Assembly: GCA_902576785.1 (NCBI GenBank)
Contig: CACGWC010000003.1
Location: 50,639 to 114,638, forward strand
Origin: an uncultured Pelagibacteraceae bacterium
GTDB taxonomy: Bacteria > Pseudomonadota > Alphaproteobacteria > Pelagibacterales > Pelagibacteraceae
Reading direction: 5' to 3'
DNA: 64,000 nucleotides
Part shown: piece after piece, positions 28,267 through 36,849 of the stretch
How the letters are laid out: every line of letters starts with the position of its first letter
How positions within the stretch are numbered: position 1 is the stretch's first letter
Program-made: the position numbers and the translations under genes
The notes under the pieces: model-generated
Seen by the model: only the letters and a program-made list of their open reading frames with translations
The model's database searches: none
Told to the model about the DNA's origin: nothing

Positions 28267-28860
28267 ATGACATTTGAATTACCAAAACTAGATTATTCTA
28301 ATGAGGCTTTGTCTCCAATAATGTCACAAGAAACATTAGAATTACATCATGGAAAACATCATCAAACCTACATAACAAATCTTAACAATTTTATAAAAGA
28401 TACGGACATGGTTGAAATGTCATTGGAAGATATAATTGTTAAAAGCTCAAAAGATAACTCAAAAGCTGGAATATTTAATAATGCAAGCCAGCATTGGAAC
28501 CATAATCTTTTTTGGAAGTGCATGAAGCCAAAAGGTGGTGGGAATATTCCGTCAAAACTTGAGAAAAAAATTATTGAAGATTTTGGAAGTGTTGAAAAAT
28601 TCAAAGATGAATTCAAACAAGCAGGTATAACTCAATTTGGATCAGGTTGGTGTTGGTTATCTTTAAATAATGATAAATTGGTTGTTACAAAAACAGCTAA
28701 TGCTGCTAATCCTTTGATTGATAACTTAAAACCAATACTTGGTTGTGATGTCTGGGAACATTCATATTACATTGATTATAGAAATAGAAGACCTGAATAT
28801 TTAGATAAATTTGTTAATAATCTTATCGACTGGGAATTTGTTGAATCTCTTTTAGATTAA
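28267..28860 (+). CDS. sodB: superoxide dismutase [Fe]
   Basis: SodB dismutes superoxide to oxygen and hydrogen peroxide in the cytosol. The 197-aa protein has the four metal ligands His27, His79 (NHNLFW), Asp161 and His165 (CDVWEHSYYIDY). AGITQFGSGWCW around 119-130, with Gln in the second half, favours the iron form over the manganese form. No export signal is present. It follows msrB and the 61-aa ORF and has an AT-rich upstream region with a 14-bp palindrome. Confidence 0.96.
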   Translation: MTFELPKLDYSNEALSPIMSQETLELHHGKHHQTYITNLNNFIKDTDMVEMSLEDIIVKSSKDNSKAGIFNNASQHWNHNLFWKCMKPKGGGNIPSKLEKKIIEDFGSVEKFKDEFKQAGITQFGSGWCWLSLNNDKLVVTKTANAANPLIDNLKPILGCDVWEHSYYIDYRNRRPEYLDKFVNNLIDWEFVESLLD

Positions 28861-28876
28861 TCTAAATTTACATTTA

Positions 28877-29104
28877 ATGAATAAAGTTAATTCCAGCAAA
28901 CTTTGGAAAATTATACAGGAAGCTGGCGATTATTTGGATGGTCAGCTTCCTTATCATCCAAATCATCCAAATGGAAGAAATGCATACGCTCATGTATCCA
29001 TCTGTATAAAAAACAAATTTAAAAATTCTTATAAAAATATTCCTGATGAAAAATTTAATGAAGTAATAAGTTATATTAAATATTTAAAACAAAATCCAAA
29101 ATAA
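28877..29104 (+). CDS. small hypothetical protein
   Basis: A 75-aa soluble protein starting 16 nt after sodB. Notable is the His/Pro/Asn-rich stretch LPYHPNHPNGRNAYAH (about 24-39) between two predicted helices; the C-terminal half is Lys-rich and helical. I do not recognise the family. The His cluster might bind a metal, but that is speculation. Convergent with the glycosyltransferase gene, 11 nt away. Confidence 0.6.
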   Translation: MNKVNSSKLWKIIQEAGDYLDGQLPYHPNHPNGRNAYAHVSICIKNKFKNSYKNIPDEKFNEVISYIKYLKQNPK

Positions 29105-29115
29105 TGTGTAAAGAA

Positions 29116-30753
29116 TTATTTATCAAGAGCTCTATTTAAATGATCAATATTATCGAACTTGTAGACACCGTTAATTAAGACACCATTGAAAATAAACTCA
29201 AAAACCACATCACTATATTTATTAATTTTTTCGTAATCAATTTTATCTCGATTATTTAAGAAATAATAGATAGGTCCATCGTAAGAAGAGCTTACCTCAG
29301 AAAATTTAATAAATCTTTTTCTTTGAATTTTATGAACCGTTAAAAGACTTGTGGGAAACATAGATCCAGAAAATGAGTAAACTATTTTACCTTTTTTATT
29401 TTTTTTTAGAAATTGCTCCAATACAATTTTATTAGAAAGTCCCCAATAATCTTTTTCAAAATTTTTGAGTCCATTTTTTAATATTAGATTATTAAAATAT
29501 AAGTATTGATGTGGATGTAATTTATAAATTGTATAAATTGAATCAAGAGAAACAATTATAAAAAAAGTAAATATGGTTTTTTTTATGAAACTTTTTTTTA
29601 TTTTGGAAAAATAAAAAAAAGAAATTAAAGATATTTTTATAATAACAGGGTATAAGAAATAAAAGTGTCTCCAGCCGTCATAGAGTGACAGATTTGAGAA
29701 GATTACGTAAAAAAGAGGCAATACTAAAAAGAAAAATAAACTGCATGAAAGGTAAATTTTATCAAAATTAAGTTTTTTTTTTAAGTTTGCTATTAAAAAT
29801 ATTAAACCAAAAATAAACAATATAATTATAAAACTTGGTGATGTTATTAAAATCCAAACAGGAAGATAATGCCAAGGCAAACGATCACCTTTCAAAAGCT
29901 CTCCAAAATACATACTGTCAAGTGGAACTAAATTTCTGAAATGATTGTAAATAAATATCAATTTGTTTATTGAGTCTTCCCATAAAAATGGCCAGATCAA
30001 ATACAAAAATATAAATGTTAAAAAAATAATTTGAATTATTTTAGTATTAAATAATTTTTTTTTTTTTAAATCATATAAAAAAATTATAAAACATATTAAG
30101 ATGGGAACTATAATTCCTATTAACCTTATGTTGATTAAACATGCTGAAAAAAAACAAAAAAACAATAAGTCAGATTTATTTTTACTTGATAATAAATTAT
30201 AACCATAAAAATTTGAAATTATAAAAAATCCTAAAAATATTATATCTTTGGAGTTATAAAAACTGTTTGCAAATATTCTTGGGTTAGTAACCAACAATAG
30301 TACTCCGAAAAAAGCTATGTAGTCTTTTTTAAAAATTTTTTTTAGTAAGAAAAAAAAATAAACGCATGATGTAAAAAAAAATAAAAAATTTATTAAGTGT
30401 CTAAATAAAAATACGTTTTTTTCATCTTTTATATTAAATAAAATTTCTAAGGCTGCTAAAGGAAGTTCAAATGCTGCTCCATAAGCTCTATCTGGGAATT
30501 TATCTAATTCTGTGGGTTTTTTTTTAGAAATTTTATCTTTAAATTTATTTTCTGTTATTGAATTAAATAAATTATTATATTTTTCCTCACTTAAAAATTT
30601 CTTTAATATATAATTTCCATTTGTTAATCCATAAAGTCTGGAAGTTTCTTCATCAAATGATACACCATAGCTTTTAAATATATTTAGCCCAAGAATAAAA
30701 TATGATAAAAAAAAGAAAGCTATTAAAATTTTAATATTAAATTTTAATTTCAA
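29116..30753 (-). CDS. membrane glycosyltransferase, GT39/PMT-like
   Basis: A 545-aa polytopic protein with about ten to twelve membrane helices. The first periplasmic loop (about 30-90) contains the acidic motif SFDEETSRLYG, resembling the Asp/Glu pair by which GT-C mannosyltransferase-type enzymes (PMT, ArnT) bind metal and polyprenyl-phosphate sugar. The C-terminal region (about 440-545) is soluble. It probably transfers a sugar from a lipid carrier on the periplasmic side, but donor and acceptor are unknown. No glycan cluster surrounds it. Confidence 0.75.
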   Translation of the reverse strand: MKLKFNIKILIAFFFLSYFILGLNIFKSYGVSFDEETSRLYGLTNGNYILKKFLSEEKYNNLFNSITENKFKDKISKKKPTELDKFPDRAYGAAFELPLAALEILFNIKDEKNVFLFRHLINFLFFFTSCVYFFFLLKKIFKKDYIAFFGVLLLVTNPRIFANSFYNSKDIIFLGFFIISNFYGYNLLSSKNKSDLLFFCFFSACLINIRLIGIIVPILICFIIFLYDLKKKKLFNTKIIQIIFLTFIFLYLIWPFLWEDSINKLIFIYNHFRNLVPLDSMYFGELLKGDRLPWHYLPVWILITSPSFIIILFIFGLIFLIANLKKKLNFDKIYLSCSLFFFLVLPLFYVIFSNLSLYDGWRHFYFLYPVIIKISLISFFYFSKIKKSFIKKTIFTFFIIVSLDSIYTIYKLHPHQYLYFNNLILKNGLKNFEKDYWGLSNKIVLEQFLKKNKKGKIVYSFSGSMFPTSLLTVHKIQRKRFIKFSEVSSSYDGPIYYFLNNRDKIDYEKINKYSDVVFEFIFNGVLINGVYKFDNIDHLNRALDK

Positions 30754-30810
30754 AATAAAAAATTTTTTCTGTTTATGTAAAAGTGCTAATAAAAACTGAA
30801 TTAAATTCTA

Positions 30811-30870
30811 TCAATTAAAAACACCTAAATAAGCCATTACAAAAACTATAACAATTGCTAAACCCTCCAT
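30811..30870 (-). CDS. candidate 19-aa hydrophobic peptide
   Basis: The short frame MEGLAIVIVFVMAYLGVFN followed by TGA lies in the 152-bp gap downstream of the threonine aldolase gene, on the same strand and 35 nt after its stop. A ribosome site AAGGGAG (about 30874-30880) sits 4-5 nt upstream of the ATG. The peptide would be a single transmembrane span, like known bacterial membrane microproteins. No family is recognised; a chance frame cannot be excluded without comparative or translation data. Confidence 0.45.
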   Translation of the reverse strand: MEGLAIVIVFVMAYLGVFN

Positions 30871-30905
30871 ATTTCTCCCTTCTTTATCAATTTACTATAA
30901 TATTA

Positions 30906-31958
30906 TTAATTATTAAATATAGTTTTTAGAAATTCTTCCACTTCCTTTTCTTTTGTATTCCATGATGTCACTAACCTTACGGTTTTACCATCAAATTCTT
31001 CATTGCTCATCATATATTCCTCTGTAATTAATTGCTCAACCATCTTTTTTGGCAGTTTAACAAAAACTTCATTTGCCTCAGTTGGATATTCAAGTTTAAC
31101 TTGTTTACTAGAAACTAAACCATCACTTAATTTTTTTGCCATTAGATTTGCGTGTCTTGCGTTTTTTAACCAAACATCATTTGAGATATATCCATCTAAT
31201 TGTGCAGAAACAAAACGCATTTTAGACAATAAATGACCGGATCTTTTTAACAAAAAAGGTAAATTGCCAACTAATTCTTTATTAAATATTATAATTGCTT
31301 CAGCTGCTATACATCCATTCTTAGTTGCTCCAAAAGATAATATGTCAATTCCTGATTTCCATGTCATTTCTGCAGGAGTAACATCTAGTGAAACAAGCGC
31401 ATTAGCGAACCTAGCGCCATCCATATGTACTTTTAATTTTTTTTTATGTGCGATTTCAGAAATATTTCTAATTTGATCTAAAGTATAAACTTCACCAGTT
31501 TCTGTTGCTTGAGTTATGCTAACAATAGATGGTTGAGTATGATGCACAATTCCAAACCCTCCAATATTATCATTTAGCTCATCAACTGTTATTTTGCCAT
31601 CTTTACCGCTCAATGGAACAAGTTTTGCTCCACCTGTATAAAATTCAGGGGCTCCGCACTCATCAACATTGATATGAGAAAATTTATGACAATAAATATT
31701 TCCAAAAGATGGAGATATAGCAGAAAGTGCTAAAGCATTTGATGCAGTTCCTGATGCTGTTGGATATACAATTACATCTTTTTCAAAAATTTTAGAAAAT
31801 TTTTCCTGTAGCACATCTGATATTTCGTCGTTACCATACGGAGGAGCAATACCATCATTTGCTTTGATAATTGCATCCAAAACTTCTGGACAAGCTCCTG
31901 TCACATTGTCTGAAGCAAATTTTACTCTTTTGCGTTTTGTATTAATTTTTGCATTCAT
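30906..31958 (-). CDS. ltaE: low-specificity L-threonine aldolase
   Basis: This PLP enzyme cleaves L-threonine (and allo-threonine) to glycine and acetaldehyde. The 350-aa protein has the fold-type I aldolase signs: FASDNVTGACPEV at the N-terminus, HMDGARFANALV (about 169-180) with the PLP-binding Asp, and the Schiff-base Lys in SFGATKNGC (about 204-212). It starts one nt after the amidinotransferase gene ends on the same strand. In a SAR11-type genome, where glycine supply is a known constraint, a glycine-forming role makes sense. Confidence 0.93.
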   Translation of the reverse strand: MNAKINTKRKRVKFASDNVTGACPEVLDAIIKANDGIAPPYGNDEISDVLQEKFSKIFEKDVIVYPTASGTASNALALSAISPSFGNIYCHKFSHINVDECGAPEFYTGGAKLVPLSGKDGKITVDELNDNIGGFGIVHHTQPSIVSITQATETGEVYTLDQIRNISEIAHKKKLKVHMDGARFANALVSLDVTPAEMTWKSGIDILSFGATKNGCIAAEAIIIFNKELVGNLPFLLKRSGHLLSKMRFVSAQLDGYISNDVWLKNARHANLMAKKLSDGLVSSKQVKLEYPTEANEVFVKLPKKMVEQLITEEYMMSNEEFDGKTVRLVTSWNTKEKEVEEFLKTIFNN

Positions 31959-31959
31959 T

Positions 31960-33075
31960 TTATTGTTTTGGAAAATAATCTTTTAAAGTACCTTCTCTAT
32001 AAACATCAGCTGTACAACAATGAAGGCCACCACCAAAAGCGTATGCATCTCTCAACTCTACAGGGATAACTTCCATACCTAATTTATCTAACTGTTCAGC
32101 TTGATATTTTTCACTTTTTTCAACGCATACAGTTTTAGGGTCAAGGACTAAAACATTCATTGATAGCCATACTGAAGAGTAACAAAGTGGTGGTGGGGTA
32201 TTATGAGCAGGTTGTGCTGCATCAATAATTTCCCATCCATTATCTTCAAATAATTTTCTTTGTTCTTTTGGAAGTCTTCTTTGTGGATTATTAATAATTA
32301 ACCCCTCTTTAATTGGGGTAAAGGTTGCATCAATATGAATTGGATAAGGATCTCCTGGGAAATTTACAGCATGAACTCTATGATCCTTAAAATGTCTTTT
32401 TATCCAATCAATTCCTTTTAAGTTAGTTGTAAATCCGTGTTGTACAACTAAATCCTTTCCAAATCTTAGAATATCTGCGGCATCAAATAATGGCTCTTCC
32501 TCTGTTGTGACAAAGTATTTATTTTCTGTCCATTCAAGTCTTTTAGTTACACCAATTTTATCTGATAAATAGTCTTTTCTATAATCTGCATTTGTTAATC
32601 TGGGCTTTGGTGCTGACTCATGTCTCATATTTGGATCTTTATTATAATAGTCTTTTAATAAAGGTCTGTAACAAAGGTACTCAAACCATCTGCACCTGTA
32701 GCTCATTGTAGCTTCTAATATTTCATTTCCCACAGTTAATAAAACATCTCTAGGCGGCATGCATCCAAACATAGTTTCGGCTTTCCAGTCAGGAGTTGAT
32801 GTTGGTTGATTAAAATCTAAAGGTGTTGGTCTATCAACTTTTATTCCCCTTTTTTCAAGCAAATTTGAAAAGTTATCTAATAGTTCATTAGCTTTATCGA
32901 CAGTGTCCTTAGTTCTTGGACCATAAGTTCCTCGCATATCAGAGTCTTCTGGAACTTTAGCATCTAAAGCAGGTTCAGGTGCTGGAATACAAGTACCATC
33001 TGCTCTTCCAACAATTACATGTTTTAATGGATCCCATTCATTCCAACTATTAACAATCTTATTATTTTGAACCAT
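31960..33075 (-). CDS. glycine amidinotransferase-like enzyme
   Basis: AGAT-type enzymes move the amidino group of arginine to an amine acceptor (glycine in creatine synthesis), leaving ornithine. The 371-aa protein has the pentein fold markers: Asp198 in LFDAADILR, His247 in YPIHIDAT, and the nucleophile Cys353 in GGGLHCCTADV, matching the Asp-His-Cys triad of the human enzyme. Its neighbours are an EamA permease (6-nt gap upstream) and threonine aldolase (1-nt gap downstream), which could supply glycine. The true acceptor is unproven; other amines, as in StrB1-like enzymes, remain possible. Confidence 0.87.
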   Translation of the reverse strand: MVQNNKIVNSWNEWDPLKHVIVGRADGTCIPAPEPALDAKVPEDSDMRGTYGPRTKDTVDKANELLDNFSNLLEKRGIKVDRPTPLDFNQPTSTPDWKAETMFGCMPPRDVLLTVGNEILEATMSYRCRWFEYLCYRPLLKDYYNKDPNMRHESAPKPRLTNADYRKDYLSDKIGVTKRLEWTENKYFVTTEEEPLFDAADILRFGKDLVVQHGFTTNLKGIDWIKRHFKDHRVHAVNFPGDPYPIHIDATFTPIKEGLIINNPQRRLPKEQRKLFEDNGWEIIDAAQPAHNTPPPLCYSSVWLSMNVLVLDPKTVCVEKSEKYQAEQLDKLGMEVIPVELRDAYAFGGGLHCCTADVYREGTLKDYFPKQ

Positions 33076-33081
33076 GTAAAA

Positions 33082-33987
33082 TTAATTTAATCCAATAAAT
33101 CTTCTATTAGATTGCATTATCATACTATAATAAAAAATAGCTAAAAAAATAAAGAAGCCACCAATAATTGTATTAGTTGAAGGAATTTCATTTATTCCAA
33201 GCCATGGCAGCCAAACCCAAAATATTCCTCCTATTACTTCAGTCAAAGACAATAGCGTTAAATCAGCTGCAGGAATATGTTTAGACCCAATTGAATAAAG
33301 AATTAAGCCCATGCACACAAGTGTTCCATGAGTGGCAAATAATGCTTCATTTTTATTTGAAGATAAGAAATTTGCATCGTTATTTAAAAGCATAACTGTT
33401 GAAAATAAAAAACAAAATAATCCTGCTATAGCAACAGTTGTAAACTTAGGAGTTTGTTTTCTCCATCTCAGACTTACTGAAAAAATTGAAAAACCTAGTG
33501 CAGATACTAATCCAAAAATTAGACCCATTAAAGAATTTTCTTCGGTATTACCGTAGGCCATTACTATTATACCAAATGCAGCGACTAAAATTGATATCCA
33601 AACTGTGATTGAAATTTTTTCTTTCAAAAATAGAAAACCAAGTAGCGCGGTTATAAAAGGCATTGCAGCTAAACATAATAAAGTTACTGCTGCTGTCGTG
33701 TTAGTAATTGACCAAATAAAAGTTATCATTGCTGTTCCTAAACCGACACCACCTATAATTCCAGATATCCCAATTTTAAAATAATTTTTATAAAATGAAA
33801 TTCCTTCTTCCAGAAATAAGTAAACATTGAGCAATAAAAAAATAACAATGCCTCTTGCAAACAAGTATTGCCAAGGGACAGTTTCGGGTTGGTCTATATG
33901 TCTTACAACATATGGTCCAAATGACCAAAGTATGCCTGCAAATAAAACAATTGGAATAGCTACTTTAGGATTTTTTAAATCAGGCAT
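33082..33987 (-). CDS. DMT-superfamily permease (EamA family)
   Basis: A 301-aa protein with ten predicted helices in two EamA repeats. ITNTTAAVTLLCLAAMPF ends the first repeat and KHIPAADLTLLSLTEVIGGIFWVW is typical of the second. It is the first gene of the minus-strand operon with the amidinotransferase and ltaE, separated by only 6 nt, so its substrate may be a product or precursor of those enzymes (threonine, arginine, a guanidino compound). That link is inference from position alone. Confidence 0.87.
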   Translation of the reverse strand: MPDLKNPKVAIPIVLFAGILWSFGPYVVRHIDQPETVPWQYLFARGIVIFLLLNVYLFLEEGISFYKNYFKIGISGIIGGVGLGTAMITFIWSITNTTAAVTLLCLAAMPFITALLGFLFLKEKISITVWISILVAAFGIIVMAYGNTEENSLMGLIFGLVSALGFSIFSVSLRWRKQTPKFTTVAIAGLFCFLFSTVMLLNNDANFLSSNKNEALFATHGTLVCMGLILYSIGSKHIPAADLTLLSLTEVIGGIFWVWLPWLGINEIPSTNTIIGGFFIFLAIFYYSMIMQSNRRFIGLN

Positions 33988-34034
33988 AAATTAATTTATT
34001 TTTTATAAATTTTTAGTGATATTATTAAATAAAT

Positions 34035-34436
34035 ATGGATTTAGATATAATAAAAATTGCATCCGACACGACTAATAATAAAATATTGAAAGATTACACT
34101 CATAGATCGAAATATAAAAATAAAACTTGTGGCGATATAATTGAAATGAGAGTTAATATTAAGAAAAATATAATACAAGATATTGGGTATCAAACAAAAT
34201 CCTGTGTTTACTGTCAAGCTTCTGCAAGCTTAATATCTCATAAACTTATCAAAAAAAGTAAAAATAAAATTAATTATTTATTAAAAAATCTTATCGATTA
34301 TTTTGAAAATGAAATTAAACCTTTGCCAAAAAATCTAAATAAATTTAATAAATTGTTTAATAAAAAAAATATATCTAGAAAAAACTGTGTATTAATGCCA
34401 TTAATTGCAATTAAGAAACTCAGCATTGATGAATAA
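34035..34436 (+). CDS. IscU/NifU-like Fe-S scaffold protein
   Basis: A 133-aa protein of the iron-sulfur scaffold family. Three cysteines fit the IscU pattern: TCGD (about 32-35), SCVYCQASASL (about 56-66, with two Cys close together) and NCVLMP (about 116-121). Family members assemble Fe-S clusters before transfer to apoproteins. No isc or suf genes are adjacent, so this is a stand-alone copy, as found in many Alphaproteobacteria. Its 3' end overlaps the HPP gene by 8 nt. Confidence 0.82.
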   Translation: MDLDIIKIASDTTNNKILKDYTHRSKYKNKTCGDIIEMRVNIKKNIIQDIGYQTKSCVYCQASASLISHKLIKKSKNKINYLLKNLIDYFENEIKPLPKNLNKFNKLFNKKNISRKNCVLMPLIAIKKLSIDE

Positions 34437-34893
34437 TTTAGATATTAAAAAACCTGCTATCGCTGCAATATTTTCTACTATGACAATTGGGGTTTTGTCA
34501 TTGCTTACTTATAAAACACCTTATGGATTATTTTTGATTGCTTCCTTTGGTTCTACAATGGTTTTGCTTTATGGGTATCCAGAAAGTCCTTTTGCAAAAC
34601 CTAAAAATATATTTTTTGGTCATTTTTTAACTTCACTTGTTGGTGTGATATTTGTGAATTTCGTTCCACTTCCGATATATTTTATTATACCTGTTGCTGT
34701 TGGAATAGGTGTCGGATTAATGATTATTCTTAATGTAACCCACCCTCCTGCAGGAGGAAATCCTATAATTGTGATCATGGGGTCAGTTTCATTTGAATAT
34801 TTAATTTCCCCAGTTATAAGCGGATCAATTATTGTGATAGTTTTTGGCATAATCTTGAACAAATTTATTGCTAAAAGGAATTACCCAAAATAA
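34429..34893 (+). CDS. HPP-family membrane protein
   Basis: About 154 aa with four hydrophobic helices and the signature THPPAGGNP (about 102-110) that names the HPP family; some members have been linked to nitrite transport into plastids or cyanobacteria. The ATG at 34429 is preferred to one at 34405 because the extra eight residues are polar and lie deep inside the preceding gene; the shorter start overlaps by 8 nt. Function here is unknown. Confidence 0.85.
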   Translation: MNNLDIKKPAIAAIFSTMTIGVLSLLTYKTPYGLFLIASFGSTMVLLYGYPESPFAKPKNIFFGHFLTSLVGVIFVNFVPLPIYFIIPVAVGIGVGLMIILNVTHPPAGGNPIIVIMGSVSFEYLISPVISGSIIVIVFGIILNKFIAKRNYPK

Positions 34894-34905
34894 ACACAAT
34901 TTGTT

Positions 34906-34933
34906 TGCTAGTCCTATTTAACTTGTGCTAGTC
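34906..34933 (+). promoter_or_regulatory. paired TGCTAGTC direct repeats upstream of fdh
   Basis: TGCTAGTC occurs at 34906-34913 and again at 34926-34933, a 20-bp repeat distance equal to about two helical turns. A third partial copy, GCTAGT, is at 34969-34974 next to a small hairpin (AGCTT-AGAG-AAGCT, 34958-34971) just before the ribosome site. Repeats at this spacing often bind a dimeric activator. No regulator is identified. Confidence 0.45.
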
Positions 34934-34987
34934 TTTTCAAATAATAATTAATAATTCAGCTTAGAGAAGCTAGTAATAGGAGTAAAA

Positions 34988-36187
34988 ATGAAAGTACTTT
35001 GTGTATTGTATGATGATCCAAAAGGAGGAATGCCTAAATCTTATCCTCTGTCGGATTTACCAAAATTAGAGAAATATCCAGATGGAATGACATTGCCATC
35101 GCCTAAAGGAAGAGATTTTACACCAGGCCAATTACTTGGTTGTGTTTCAGGTGAACTTGGTTTGAGAAAGTTTTTAGAGAGTAATGGACACGAATTGGTT
35201 GTTACTAACAGTAAAGATGGAGATGGATGCGAAGCGGATAAACATATTGTTGATGCTGACATTGTTATCTCTCAACCATTTTTCCCTTATTATTTAACTA
35301 AAGAAAGAATCGCTAAAGCTAAAAACCTTAAGATGGCAATAACAGCAGGAATAGGTTCTGATCACGTTGATTTACAAGCAGCAATGGATAATAAAATTGA
35401 TGTTGTTGAAGTAACTTTCTGTAATTCTAGATCAGTTGCTGAACACATAGTAATGATGATTGTTTCAATGGTTAGAGATTATCACAATCAACATAGAATA
35501 GTTAATGAAGGTGGATGGAATATTGCAGATGCTGTTCAAAGAAGTTATGACGTTGAAGGAATGCATATAGGAACCGTTGCTGCTGGAAGGATCGGATTAG
35601 ATGCACTTAGAAAAATGAAACCATTTGATGTTCATTTGCACTATTTTGACAGACATAAATTACCTGACAGTGTTGAAAAAGAACTAAACTTAACTTTTCA
35701 TGAATCAGTGGAGTCTATGGTAAAAGTTTGCGACGTTGTTACAATTAATTGCCCACTTCATCCTGAAACTGAAAATTTGTTTGATGATGAAATGATAAGT
35801 AAAATGAAAAAAGGAGCATACATAGTTAACACTGCAAGAGGTAAAATTTGTAATCGAGATGCAATAGCTAAAGCCCTAAAAAGTGGACAGCTAAGTGGTT
35901 ACGCAGGTGATGTATGGTTTCCACAGCCTGCTCCAAACGACCATGTATGGAGAACAATGCCAAATCATGGAATGACACCTCACACTTCTGGTACATCTTT
36001 ATCTGCTCAAGCAAGATATGCAGATGGTGTTAGAGAAATATTGGAATGTTTCTTTGAAGGAAAAGAAATTAGAAATCAATATTTGATCGTAAAAGATGGC
36101 CAATTAGCAGGAATGGGTGCGCATTCTTACAGTAAAGGGTCTGCAACTAGTGGATCAGAAGAAGCTGCTAAATATCAAAAAAAATAA
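34988..36187 (+). CDS. fdh: NAD-dependent formate dehydrogenase
   Basis: This metal-free enzyme oxidises formate to CO2 with NAD. At 399 aa it matches the Pseudomonas/yeast type and keeps the same numbering of key residues as I recall it for the Pseudomonas enzyme: Asn146, the nucleotide site AAGRIG (198-203), Asp221 for NAD preference, Arg284, Gln313 and His332. The ATG follows an AGGAG ribosome site at 34978-34982. It appears monocistronic: repeats lie upstream and a strong hairpin lies downstream. It would recover energy from C1 compounds, consistent with glycine cleavage and C1 oxidation in this group. Confidence 0.96.
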   Translation: MKVLCVLYDDPKGGMPKSYPLSDLPKLEKYPDGMTLPSPKGRDFTPGQLLGCVSGELGLRKFLESNGHELVVTNSKDGDGCEADKHIVDADIVISQPFFPYYLTKERIAKAKNLKMAITAGIGSDHVDLQAAMDNKIDVVEVTFCNSRSVAEHIVMMIVSMVRDYHNQHRIVNEGGWNIADAVQRSYDVEGMHIGTVAAGRIGLDALRKMKPFDVHLHYFDRHKLPDSVEKELNLTFHESVESMVKVCDVVTINCPLHPETENLFDDEMISKMKKGAYIVNTARGKICNRDAIAKALKSGQLSGYAGDVWFPQPAPNDHVWRTMPNHGMTPHTSGTSLSAQARYADGVREILECFFEGKEIRNQYLIVKDGQLAGMGAHSYSKGSATSGSEEAAKYQKK

Positions 36188-36196
36188 AATAGATTT

Positions 36197-36235
36197 ATTA
36201 AAGGTATGCTACTTAAATAAGTAGCTACCTTTAAT
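36197..36235 (+). terminator. long hairpin terminator after fdh
   Basis: The arm ATTAAAGGTATGCTACTT (36197-36214) pairs with AAGTAGCTACCTTTAAT (36219-36235) over 17 bp with one bulged T and a 4-nt loop. It starts 9 nt after the fdh stop. There is no long U-run after the stem, but the lower stem is itself A/U-rich; the structure could also protect the 3' end of the mRNA. Confidence 0.65.
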
Positions 36236-36273
36236 ACCATAGATTTAAACCCTCATTATTATATATTTTAGAT

Positions 36274-36846
36274 ATGAGGTTATTTTACTACTTTTTACTA
36301 TTATTTCTTGTATCGACATCATTCTCTCATTCAAAAGATAAAGCGTATTTTGCAGGAGGTTGCTTCTGGTGCATGGAAGAATCTTTTGAAATGTTGGAAG
36401 GTGTAGAAGAAGTTATATCAGGTTACTCAGGAGGGATCACTGCAAATCCAACATATAGAGAAGTCACCTATGGAGATACTGGTCATTTTGAGGTTGTTGA
36501 AATAATTTATGACAAAGAGAAAATATCCTATAAAGAACTCTTAAAAAACTTCTGGCTTAATATTGATCCATTTGATGCTTATGGCCAGTTTTGCGATAAA
36601 GGATACAGCTACAGATCTGTAGCATTTTATGAAAACGATTATCAGAAAGATTTAATTGAGAAAGATATAAAAAGATTAGAAAAGAAATTTAAAAAGAAGG
36701 TAGTCACATATGTTAAAGAATTTGAGATTTTTTACAAAGCAGAGGATAAACATCAAGATTACTATCAAGTATATTTAGAAAATTATTTAAAATATAAGAA
36801 AGCATGCAAAAGAGAGAGAATACTTGATATTATTTGGGGATCATAA
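36274..36846 (+). CDS. msrA: exported peptide-methionine (S)-S-oxide reductase
   Basis: MsrA reduces the S isomer of methionine sulfoxide. The 190-aa protein begins with a clear signal peptide (about 1-20), then AYFAGGCFWCMEESFE with the catalytic Cys30, SGYSGG, and YGDTGHFEVVEI. The C-terminal tail retains one Cys (KKACKRER) that could serve in recycling. Together with the exported MsrB at 27546 it suggests repair of oxidised methionine in the periplasm. It is 4 nt upstream of the MDR gene. Confidence 0.94.
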   Translation: MRLFYYFLLLFLVSTSFSHSKDKAYFAGGCFWCMEESFEMLEGVEEVISGYSGGITANPTYREVTYGDTGHFEVVEIIYDKEKISYKELLKNFWLNIDPFDAYGQFCDKGYSYRSVAFYENDYQKDLIEKDIKRLEKKFKKKVVTYVKEFEIFYKAEDKHQDYYQVYLENYLKYKKACKRERILDIIWGS

Positions 36847-36849
36847 TTA

